A stretch of 64,000 bases of DNA from Myotis daubentonii (Eukaryota; Chordata; Mammalia; Chiroptera; Vespertilionidae): contig NC_081841.1 of NCBI RefSeq assembly GCF_963259705.1, positions 118,615,033 to 118,679,032 on the forward strand, read 5' to 3'. Under the pieces are notes generated by a model. That model ran no database searches. It was given only the letters and a program-made list of their open reading frames with translations, and was not told the origin of the DNA. The first letter of the stretch is position 1; each line of letters starts with the position of its first letter. Made by a program: the position numbers and the translations under genes. Positions 50,869 through 63,117 of this stretch are shown here, piece after piece.

Positions 50869-53800
50869 TAAAACTCTTAAAATACACAATTATCTTTCAA
50901 GGAAATGATTATGAACTTGTGAAAAACTGTTGAAAGACGAGTAAATAGAGTCTAACTAAATTTAATGCCCAATTCAATTACCGAGATTACAGGTAGAAAG
51001 CTCTGAAATGACGCGAATTCTGATAATATTAACAACTCCGGCTATTTTAAGTGGCGTTTTCACAAAAATGTCATTTCCAACAGGAAGAATTCCTGTTTAT
51101 AGAGCTCAGAAGTTCTGTATAAAGCTTTCATGTGAGGAGTGTACTGTTTATGTTTAACATTGAAACTTAATTGGCGTGCCGTTTTTTGACAGAAACAGTT
51201 TACATCCTGAAGGTTCTAGTATACACTTCTAAGAAATATGTCAAATTGTGGTAAAACTCTTAAAATACACAATTATATTGCCGTGAAATGAATATGAACG
51301 TGTAAGAAGCAGTAGAAACACAAGTAAATAGAATCTAACTACATTTACTGCCGAGTTCAATTACCGAGATTACAGGTAGAAAGCTATGAAATGACGCGAA
51401 TTCTGATAATATTAACGACACCGGACATTTTATGTGGCGTTTTCACAAAAATGTCATTTCAAACAGGAAGAATTCCTGTTTATAGAACTCAGAACTTTTG
51501 TTCAAAGCTTAAATGAGGAGAATACGGTTAATGTTTACAATTGAGGGTGAATTGGCATGGCGTTATTTGACTGAAAGAGTTTATATCCTGAAGGTTCAAG
51601 TATACACTTCAAAGGAAAATGTCAAATTGTGGTAAAACTTTTAAAATACACAATTATATTCCCGGGAAATGAATATGAACGTGTAAGAAGCAGTTGAAAC
51701 ACAAGTAAATAGAATGTACCTACATTTAGTGCTGAGTTCAATTACTGACATTAGAGGTAGAAAGCTCTGAAATGACAAGAATTCTGATAATATTAACAAC
51801 TCCCGCTATTTTAAGAGGCATTTCCACAAAAATGTCATTTCCAACAGGAAGAATTCCTGTTTATAGAGCTCAGAAGTTCTGTATAAAGCTTTTAAATGTG
51901 GAGTGTACTGTTTATGTTTAACATTGAGACATAATTGGCCAGGCGTTTTTTGACTGAAACAGTTTATACTGTGAATGTTCTAGTATATACTTCTTAGGAA
52001 ACTGTAAAAATGTGGTAAAACTCTTAAAATACACCATTATATTCCCAGAAAATGAATATGAACGTGTAAGAAGCAGTAGAAACACAAGTAAATAGAATGT
52101 ACCTACATTTAGTGCTGAGTTCAATTACTGACATTAGAGGTAGAAAGCTCTGAAATGACGAGAATTCTGATAATATTAACAACTCCCGCTATTTTAAGTG
52201 GCGTTTCCACAAAAATGTCATTTCAAACAGGAAGAATTCCTGTTTATAGAGCTCAGAAGTTCTGTATAAAGCTTTCAAATGAGGAGTGTACTGTTTATGT
52301 TTAACATTGAGACTTAATTGGCCTGGCGTTTTTTGACTGAAACAGTTTATATCCTGAAGGTTCTAGAATATACTCCTAAGAAAAATGTCAAATAGTGGTA
52401 AAACTCTTAAAATACACAATTATATTCCAGGGAAATGAATATGAACTTGTAACAAACAGTTGAAACACGAGTAAATAGAATCTAACTAAATTTAATGCCC
52501 AGTACAATTACCGAGATTACAGGTAGAAAGCTCTGAAATGACGCGAATTCTGATAATATTAACAACTCCGGCTATTTTAAGTGGCGTTTTCACAAAAATG
52601 TCATTTCCAATAGGAAGAATTCCTGTTTATAGAGCTCAGAAGTTCTGTATAAAGCTTTCAAATGAGGAGTGTACTGTTTATGTTTAACATTGAGACTTAA
52701 TTGGCGTGCCGTTTTTTGACAGAAACAGTTTACATCCTGAAGGTTCTAGTATACACTTCTAAGAAATATGTCAAATTGTGGTAAAACTCTTAGAATACAC
52801 AATTATGTTCCCAGAAAATGAATATGAACGTGTAAGAAGCAGTTGAAACACAAGTAAATAGAATGTACCTACATTTAGTGCTGAGTTCAATTACTGACAT
52901 TAGAGGTAGAAAGCTCTGAAATGACGAGAATTCTGATAATATTAACAACTCCCGCTATTTTAAGTGGCGTTTCCATAAAAATGTCATTTCAAACAGGAAG
53001 AATTCCTGTTTATAGAGCTCAGAAGTTCTGTATAAAGCTTTCAAATGAGGAGTGTACTGTTTATGTTTAACATTGAGACTTAATTGGCCTGGCGTTTTTT
53101 GACTGAAACAGTTTATATCCTGAAGGTTCTAGAATATACTCCTAAGAAAAATGTCAAATAGTGGTAAAACTCTTAAAATACACAATTATATTCCAGGGAA
53201 ATGAATATGAACTTGTAACAAACAGTTGAAACACGAGTAAATAGAATCTAACTAAATTTAATGCCCAGTTCAATTACCGAGATTACAGGTAGAAAGCTCT
53301 GAAATGACGCGAATTCTGATAATATTAACAACTCCGGCTATTTTAAGTGGCGTTTTCACAAAAATGTCATTTCCAACAGGAAGAATTCCTGTGTATAGAG
53401 CTCAGAAGTTCTGTATAAAGCTTTCAAATGAGGAGTGTACTGTTTATGTTTAACATTGAGACTTAATTGGCGTGCCGTTTTTTGACAGAAACAGTTTACA
53501 TCCTGAAGGTTCTAGTATACACTTCTAAGAAATATGTCAAATTGTGGTAAAACTCTTAGAATACACAATTATATTCCCAGAAAATGAATATGAACGTGTA
53601 AGAAGCAGTTGAAACACAAGTAAATAGAATGTACCTACATTTAGTGCTGAGATCAATTACTGACATTAGAGGTAGAAAGCTCTGAAATGACGAGAATTCT
53701 GATAATATTAACAACTCCCGCTATTTTAAGTGGCGTTTCCACAAAAATGTCATTTCAAACAGGAAGAATTCCTGTTTATAGAGCTCAGAAGTTGTGTATA

Positions 53801-54695
53801 AAGCTTTTAAATGAGGAGTCTACTATTTATGTTTAACATTGAGACTTAATTGGCCAGGCGTTTTTTGACTGAAACAGTTTATATCCTGAAGGTTCTAGAA
53901 TATACTCCTAAGAAAAATGTCAAATAGTGGTAAAACTCTTAAAAATACACAATTATATTCCAGGGAAATGAATATGAACTTGTAACAAACAGTTGAAACA
54001 TGAGTAAATAGAATCTAACTAAATTTAATGCCCAGTTCAATTACCGAGATTACAGGTAGAAAGCTCTGAAATGACGAGAATTCTGATAATATTAACAACT
54101 CCCGCTATTTTAAGTGGCGTTTTCACAAAAATGTCATTTCCAATAGGAAGAATTCCTGTTTATAGAGCTCAGAAGTTCTGTATAAAGCTTTCAAATGAGG
54201 AGTGTACTGTTTATGTTTAACATTGAGACTTAATTGGCGTGCCGTTTTTTGACAGAAACAGTTTACATCCTGAAGGTTCTAGTATACACTTCTAAGAAAT
54301 ATGTCAAATTGTGGTAAAACTCTTAGAATACACAATTATATTCCCAGAAAATGAATATGAACGTGTAAGAAGCAGTAGAAACACAAGTAAATAGAATGTA
54401 CCTACATTTAGTGCTGAGTTCAATTACTGACATTAGAGGTAGAAAGCTGTGAAATGACGAGAATTCTGATAATATTAACAACTCCCGCTATTTTAAGTGG
54501 CGTTTCCACAAAAATGTCATTTCAAACATGAAGAATTCCTGTTTATAGAGCTCAGAAGTTCTGTATAAAGCTTTCAAATGAGGAGTGTACTGTTTATGTT
54601 TAACATTGAGACATAATTGGCCAGGCGTTTTTTGACTGAAACAGTTTATACTGTGAATGTTCTAGTATATACTTCTTAGGAAACTAAAAATGTGG
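50869..54695. repeat. Cassette-bearing block C unit (10 monomers, 3,827 bp)
   Basis: Cassette monomers 50869, 51252, 51633 and 52016, followed by a full c2-c7 series at 52399, 52782, 53165, 53548, 53931 and 54315. Monomer 52399 has the CAGTACAATT variant also seen at 49338. This is the longest unit and looks like the complete form from which the 8-monomer units lost c3 and c4. Confidence 0.91.
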
Positions 54696-57375
54696 TAAAA
54701 CTCTTAAAATACACAATTATCTTTCAAGGAAATGATTATGAACTTGTGAAAAACTGTTGAAAGACGAGTAAATAGAGTCTAACTAAATTTAATGCCCAAT
54801 TCAATTACCGAGATTACAGGTAGAAAGCTCTGAAATGACGCGAATTCTGATAATATTACCAACACCGGACATTTTATGTGGCGTTTTCACAAAAATGTCA
54901 TTTCCAACAGGAAGAATTCCTGTTTATAGAGCTCAGAAGTTCTGTATAAAGCTTTCAAATGAGGAGTGTACTGTTTATGTTTAACATTGAGACTTAATTG
55001 GCCTGGCGTTTTTTGACTGAAACAGTTTATATCCTGAAGGTTCTAGAATATACTCCTAAGAAAAATGTCAAATAGTGGTAAAACTCTTAAAATACACAAT
55101 TATATTCCAGGGAAATGAATATGAACTTGTAACAAACAGTTGAAACACGAGTAAATAGAATCTAACTAAATTTAATGCCCAGTTCAATTACCGAGATTAC
55201 AGGTAGAAAGCTCTGAAATGACGCGAATTCTGATAATATTAACAACTCCGGCTATTTTAAGTGGCGTTTTCACAAAAATGTCATTTCCAACAGGAAGAAT
55301 TCCTGTTTATAGAGCTCAGAAGTTCTGTATAAAGCTTTCAAATGAGGAGTGTACTGTTTATGTTTAACATTGAGACTTAATTGGCGTGCCGTTTTTTGAC
55401 TGAAACAGTTTACATCCTGAAGGTTCTAGTATACACTTCTAAGAAATATGTCAAATTGTGGTAAAACTCTTAGAATACACAATTATGTTCCCAGAAAATG
55501 AATATGAACGTGTAAGAAGCAGTTGAAACACAAGTAAATAGAATGTACCTACATTTAGTGCTGAGTTCAATTACTGACATTAGAGGTAGAAAGCTCTGAA
55601 ATGACGAGAATTCTGATAATATTAACAACTCCCGCTATTTTAAGTGGCGTTTCCATAAAAATGTCATTTCAAACAGGAAGAATTCCTGTTTATAGAGCTC
55701 AGAAGTTCTGTATAAAGCTTTCAAATGAGGAGTGTACTGTTTATGTTTAACATTGAGACTTAATTGGCCTGGCGTTTTTTGACTGAAACAGTTTATATCC
55801 TGAAGGTTCTAGAATATACTCCTAAGAAAAATGTCAAATAGTGGTAAAACTCTTAAAATACACAATTATATTCCAGGGAAATGAATATGAACTTGTAACA
55901 AACAGTTGAAACACGAGTAAATAGAATCTAACTAAATTTAATGCCCAGTTCAATTACCGAGATTACAGGTAGAAAGCTCTGAAATGACGCGAATTCTGAT
56001 AATATTAACAACTCCGGCTATTTTAAGTGGCGTTTTCACAAAAATGTCATTTCCAACAGGAAGAATTCCTGTTTATAGAGCTCAGAAGTTCTGTATAAAG
56101 CTTTCAAATGAGGAGTGTACTGTTTATGTTTAACATTGAGACTTAATTGGCGTGCCGTTTTTTGACAGAAACAGTTTACATCCTGAAGGTTCTAGTATAC
56201 ACTTCTAAGAAATATGTCAAATTGTGGTAAAACTCTTAGAATACACAATTATATTCCCAGAAAATGAATATGAACGTGTAAGAAGCAGTTGAAACACAAG
56301 TAAATAGAATGTACCTACATTTAGTGCTGAGATCAATTACTGACATTAGAGGTAGAAAGCTCTGAAATGACGAGAATTCTGATAATATTAACAACTCCCG
56401 CTATTTTAAGTGGCGTTTCCACAAAAATGTCATTTCAAACAGGAAGAATTCCTGTTTATAGAGCTCAGAAGTTGTGTATAAAGCTTTTAAATGAGGAGTC
56501 TACTATTTATGTTTAACATTGAGACTTAATTGGCCAGGCGTTTTTTGACTGAAACAGTTTATATCCTGAAGGTTCTAGAATATACTCCTAAGAAAAATGT
56601 CAAATAGTGGTAAAACTCTTAAAAATACACAATTATATTCCAGGGAAATGAATATGAACTTGTAACAAACAGTTGAAACACGAGTAAATAGAATCTAACT
56701 AAATTTAATGCCCAGTTCAATTACCGAGATTACAGGTAGAAAGCTCTGAAATGACGAGAATTCTGATAATATTAACAACTCCCGCTATTTTAAGTGGCGT
56801 TTTCACAAAAATGTCATTTCCAATGGGAAGAATTCCTGTTTATAGAGCTCAGAAGTTCTGTATAAAGCTTTCAAATGAGGAGTGTACTGTTTATGTTTAA
56901 CATTGAGACTTAATTGGCGTGCCGTTTTTTGACAGAAACAGTTTACATCCTGAAGGTTCTAGTATACACTTCTAAGAAATATGTCAAATTGTGGTAAAAC
57001 TCTTAGAATACACAATTATATTCCCAGAAAATGAATATGAACGTGTAAGAAGCAGTAGAAACACAAGTAAATAGAATGTACCTACATTTAGTGATGAGTT
57101 CAATTACTGACATTAGAGGTAGAAAGCTCTGAAATGACGAGAATTCTGATAATATTAACAACTCCCGCTATTTTAAGTGGCGTTTCCACAAAAATGTCAT
57201 TTCAAACATGAAGAATTCCTGTTTATAGAGCTCAGAAGTTCTGTATAAAGCTTTCAAATGAGGAGTGTACTGTTTATGTTTAACATTGAGACATAATTGG
57301 CCAGGCGTTTTTTGACTGAAACAGTTTATACTGTGAATGTTCTAGTATATACTTCTTAGGAAACTAAAAATGTGG
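54696..57375. repeat. HOR block C, 7-monomer unit (2,680 bp)
   Basis: Starts 54696, 55079, 55462, 55845, 56228, 56611 and 56995. Its c2 monomer has CCAACAGG and TTTTTTGACTG where most c2 copies have CCAATAGG and TTTTTTGACAG; the unit at 60438 shares both, marking them as sister copies. Confidence 0.93.
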
Positions 57376-60300
57376 TAAAACTCTTAAAATACACAATTAT
57401 CTTTCAAGGAAATGATTATGAACTTGTGAAAAACTGTTGAAAGACGAGTAAATAGAGTCTAACTAAATTTAATGCCCAATTCAATTACCGAGATTACAGG
57501 TAGAAAGCTCTGAAATGACGCGAATTCTGATAATATTAACAACTCCGGCTATTTTAAGTGGCGTTTTCACAAAAATGTCATTTCCAACAGGAAGAATTCC
57601 TGTTTATAGAGCTCAGAAGTTCTGTATAAAGCTTTCATGTGAGGAGTGTACTGTTTATGTTTAACATTGAAACTTAATTGGCGTGCCGTTTTTTGACAGA
57701 AACAGTTTACATCCTGAAGGTTCTAGTATACACTTCTAAGAAATATGTCAAATTGTGGTAAAACTCTTAAAATACACAATTATATTGCCGTGAAATGAAT
57801 ATGAACGTGTAAGAAGCAGTAGAAACACAAGTAAATAGAATCTAACTACATTTACTGCCGAGTTCAATTACCGAGATTACAGGTAGAAAGCTATGAAATG
57901 ACGCGAATTCTGATAATATTAACGACACCGGACATTTTATGTGGCGTTTTCACAAAAATGTCATTTCAAACAGGAAGAATTCCTGTTTATAGAACTCAGA
58001 ACTTTTGTTCAAAGCTTAAATGAGGAGAATACGGTTAATGTTTACAATTGAGGGTGAATTGGCATGGCGTTATTTGACTGAAAGAGTTTATATCCTGAAG
58101 GTTCAAGTATACACTTCAAAGGAAAATGTCAAATTGTGGTAAAACTTTTAAAATACACAATTATATTCCCGGGAAATGAATATGAACGTGTAAGAAGCAG
58201 TTGAAACACAAGTAAATAGAATGTACCTACATTTAGTGCTGAGTTCAATTACTGACATTAGAGGTAGAAAGCTCTGAAATGACAAGAATTCTGATAATAT
58301 TAACAACTCCCGCTATTTTAAGAGGCATTTCCACAAAAATGTCATTTCCAACAGGAAGAATTCCTGTTTATAGAGCTCAGAACTTCTGTATAAAGCTTTT
58401 AAATGTGGAGTGTACTGTTTATGTTTAACATTGAGACATAATTGGCCAGGCGTTTTTTGACTGAAACAGTTTATACTGTGAATGTTCTAGTATATACTTC
58501 TTAGGAAACTGTAAAAATGTGGTAAAACTCTTAAAATACACCATTATATTCCCAGAAAATGAATATGAACGTGTAAGAAGCAGTAGAAACACAAGTAAAT
58601 AGAATGTACCTACATTTAGTGCTGAGTTCAATTACTGACATTAGAGGTAGAAAGCTCTGAAATGACGAGAATTCTGATAATATTAACAACTCCCGCTATT
58701 TTAAGTGGCGTTTCCACAAAAATGTCATTTCAAACAGGCAGAATTCCTGTTTATAGAGCTCAGAAGTTCTGTATAAAGCTTTCAAATGAGGAGTGTACTG
58801 TTTATGTTTAACATTGAGACTTAATTGGCCTGGCGTTTTTTGACTGAAACAGTTTATATCCTGAAGGTTCTAGAATATACTCCTAAGAAAAATGTCAAAT
58901 AGTGGTAAAACTCTTAAAAATACACAATTATATTCCAGGGAAATGAATATGAACTTGTAACAAACAGTTGAAACACGAGTAAATAGAATCTAACTAAATT
59001 TAATGCCCAGTTCAATTACCGAGATTACAGGTAGAAAGCTCTGAAATGACGCGAATTCTGATAATATTAACAACTCCGGCTATTTTAAGTGGCGTTTTCA
59101 CAAAAATGTCATTTCCAATAGGAAGAATTCCTGTTTATAGAGCTCAGAAGTTCTGTATAAAGCTTTCAAATGAGGAGTGTACTGTTTATGTTTAACATTG
59201 AGACTTAATTGGCGTGCCGTTTTTTGACAGAAACAGTTTACATCCTGAAGGTTCTAGTATACACTTCTAAGAAATATGTCAAATTGTGGTAAAACTCTTA
59301 GAATACACAATTATATTCCCAGAAAATGAATATGAACGTGTAAGAAGCAGTTGAAACACAAGTAAATAGAATGTACCTACATTTAGTGCTGAGATCAATT
59401 ACTGACATTAGAGGTAGAAAGCTCTGAAATGACGAGAATTCTGATAATATTAACAACTCCCGCTATTTTAAGTGGCGTTTCCACAAAAATGTCATTTCAA
59501 ACAGGAAGAATTCCTGTTTATAGAGCTCAGAAGTTGTGTATAAAGCTTTTAAATGAGGAGTCTACTATTTATGTTTAACATTGAGACTTAATTGGCCAGG
59601 CGTTTTTTGACTGAAACAGTTTATATCCTGAAGGTTCTAGAATATACTCCTAAGAAAAATGTCAAATAGTGGTAAAACTCTTAAAAATACACAATTATAT
59701 TCCAGGGAAATGAATATGAACTTGTAACAAACAGTTGAAACACGAGTAAATAGAATCTAACTAAATTTAATGCCCAGTTCAATTACCGAGATTACAGGTA
59801 GAAAGCTCTGAAATGACGAGAATTCTGATAATATTAACAACTCCCGCTATTTTAAGTGGCGTTTTCACAAAAATGTCATTTCCAATAGGAAGAATTCCTG
59901 TTTATAGAGCTCAGAAGTTCTGTATAAAGCATTCAAATGAGGAGTGTACTGTTTATGTTTAACATTGAGACTTAATTGGCGTGCCGTTTTTTGACAGAAA
60001 CAGTTTACATCCTGAAGGTTCTAGTATACACTTCTAAGAAATATGTCAAATTGTGGTAAAACTCTTAGAATACACAATTATATTCCCAGAAAATGAATAT
60101 GAACGTGTAAGAAGCAGTAGAAACACAAGTAAATAGAATGTACCTACATTTAGTGCTGAGTTCAATTACTGACATTAGAGGTAGAAAGCTGTGAAATGAC
60201 GAGAATTCTGATAATATTAACAACTCCCGCTATTTTAAGTGGCGTTTCCACAAAAATGTCATTTCAAACATGAAGAATTCCTGTTTATAGAGCTCAGAAG

Positions 60301-60437
60301 TTCTGTATAAAGCTTTCAAATGAGGAGTGTACTGTTTATGTTTAACATTGAGACATAATTGGCCAGGCGTTTTTTGACTGAAACAGTTTATACTGTGAAT
60401 GTTCTAGTATATACTTCTTAGGAAACTAAAAATGTGG
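57376..60437. repeat. Cassette-bearing block C unit (8 monomers, 3,062 bp)
   Basis: Cassette monomers 57376, 57759, 58140 and 58523, then 58906, 59290 (c5), 59673 (c6) and 60057 (c7). Monomer 58906 resembles c2 (CCAATAGG) but has the c6-type extra A (CTTAAAAATAC), so it is a mixed form. Monomer 58523 has the variant GGCAGAATTCC, which breaks the central inverted repeat. Confidence 0.91.
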
Positions 60438-63117
60438 TAAAACTCTTAAAATACACAATTATCTTTCAAGGAAATGATTATGAACTTGTGAAAAACTGTT
60501 GAAAGACGAGTAAATAGAGTCTAACTAAATTTAATGCCCAATTCAATTACCGAGATTACAGGTAGAAAGCTCTGAAATGACGCGAATTCTGATAATATTA
60601 CCAACACCGGACATTTTATGTGGCGTTTTCACAAAAATGTCATTTCCAACAGGAAGAATTCCTGTTTATAGAGCTCAGAAGTTCTGTATAAAGCTTTCAA
60701 ATGAGGAGTGTACTGTTTATGTTTAACATTGAGACTTAATTGGCCTGGCGTTTTTTGACTGAAACAGTTTATATCCTGAAGGTTCTAGAATATACTCCTA
60801 AGAAAAATGTCAAATAGTGGTAAAACTCTTAAAATACACAATTATATTCCAGGGAAATGAATATGAACTTGTAACAAACAGTTGAAACACGAGTAAATAG
60901 AATCTAACTAAATTTAATGCCCAGTTCAATTACCGAGATTACAGGTAGAAAGCTCTGAAATGACGCGAATTCTGATAATATTAACAACTCCGGCTATTTT
61001 AAGTGGCGTTTTCACAAAAATGTCATTTCCAACAGGAAGAATTCCTGTTTATAGAGCTCAGAAGTTCTGTATAAAGCTTTCAAATGAGGAGTGTACTGTT
61101 TATGTTTAACATTGAGACTTAATTGGCGTGCCGTTTTTTGACTGAAACAGTTTACATCCTGAAGGTTCTAGTATACACTTCTAAGAAATATGTCAAATTG
61201 TGGTAAAACTCTTAGAATACACAATTATGTTCCCAGAAAATGAATATGAACGTGTAAGAAGCAGTTGAAACACAAGTAAATAGAATGTACCTACATTTAG
61301 TGCTGAGTTCAATTACTGACATTAGAGGTAGAAAGCTCTGAAATGACGAGAATTCTGATAATATTAACAACTCCCGCTATTTTAAGTGGCGTTTCCATAA
61401 AAATGTCATTTCAAACAGGAAGAATTCCTGTTTATAGAGCTCAGAAGTTCTGTATAAAGCTTTCAAATGAGGAGTGTACTGTTTATGTTTAACATTGAGA
61501 CTTAATTGGCCTGGCGTTTTTTGACTGAAACAGTTTATATCCTGAAGGTTCTAGAATATACTCCTAAGAAAAATGTCAAATAGTGGTAAAACTCTTAAAA
61601 TACACAATTATATTCCAGGGAAATGAATATGAACTTGTAACAAACAGTTGAAACACGAGTAAATAGAATCTAACTAAATTTAATGCCCAGTTCAATTACC
61701 GAGATTACAGGTAGAAAGCTCTGAAATGACGCGAATTCTGATAATATTAACAACTCCGGCTATTTTAAGTGGCGTTTTCACAAAAATGTCATTTCCAACA
61801 GGAAGAATTCCTGTTTATAGAGCTCAGAAGTTCTGTATAAAGCTTTCAAATGAGGAGTGTACTGTTTATGTTTAACATTGAGACTTAATTGGCGTGCCGT
61901 TTTTTGACAGAAACAGTTTACATCCTGAAGGTTCTAGTATACACTTCTAAGAAATATGTCAAATTGTGGTAAAACTCTTAGAATACACAATTATATTCCC
62001 AGAAAATGAATATGAACGTGTAAGAAGCAGTTGAAACACAAGTAAATAGAATGTACCTACATTTAGTGCTGAGATCAATTACTGACATTAGAGGTAGAAA
62101 GCTCTGAAATGACGAGAATTCTGATAATATTAACAACTCCCGCTATTTTAAGTGGCGTTTCCACAAAAATGTCATTTCAAACAGGAAGAATTCCTGTTTA
62201 TAGAGCTCAGAAGTTGTGTATAAAGCTTTTAAATGAGGAGTCTACTATTTATGTTTAACATTGAGACTTAATTGGCCAGGCGTTTTTTGACTGAAACAGT
62301 TTATATCCTGAAGGTTCTAGAATATACTCCTAAGAAAAATGTCAAATAGTGGTAAAACTCTTAAAAATACACAATTATATTCCAGGGAAATGAATATGAA
62401 CTTGTAACAAACAGTTGAAACACGAGTAAATAGAATCTAACTAAATTTAATGCCCAGTTCAATTACCGAGATTACAGGTAGAAAGCTCTGAAATGACGAG
62501 AATTCTGATAATATTAACAACTCCCGCTATTTTAAGTGGCGTTTTCACAAAAATGTCATTTCCAATGGGAAGAATTCCTGTTTATAGAGCTCAGAAGTTC
62601 TGTATAAAGCTTTCAAATGAGGAGTGTACTGTTTATGTTTAACATTGAGACTTAATTGGCGTGCCGTTTTTTGACAGAAACAGTTTACATCCTGAAGGTT
62701 CTAGTATACACTTCTAAGAAATATGTCAAATTGTGGTAAAACTCTTAGAATACACAATTATATTCCCAGAAAATGAATATGAACGTGTAAGAAGCAGTAG
62801 AAACACAAGTAAATAGAATGTACCTACATTTAGTGCTGAGTTCAATTACTGACATTAGAGGTAGAAAGCTGTGAAATGACGAGAATTCTGATAATATTAA
62901 CAACTCCCGCTATTTTAAGTGGCGTTTCCACAAAAATGTCATTTCAAACATGAAGAATTCCTGTTTATAGAGCTCAGAAGTTCTGTATAAAGCTTTCAAA
63001 TGAGGAGTGTACTGTTTATGTTTAACATTGAGACATAATTGGCCAGGCGTTTTTTGACTGAAACAGTTTATACTGTGAATGTTCTAGTATATACTTCTTA
63101 GGAAACTAAAAATGTGG
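60438..63117. repeat. HOR block C, 7-monomer unit (2,680 bp)
   Basis: Starts 60438, 60821, 61204, 61587, 61970, 62353 and 62737, types c1-c7. It shares the c2 variants CCAACAGG and GACTG with the unit at 54696, 5,742 bp upstream. Confidence 0.93.
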
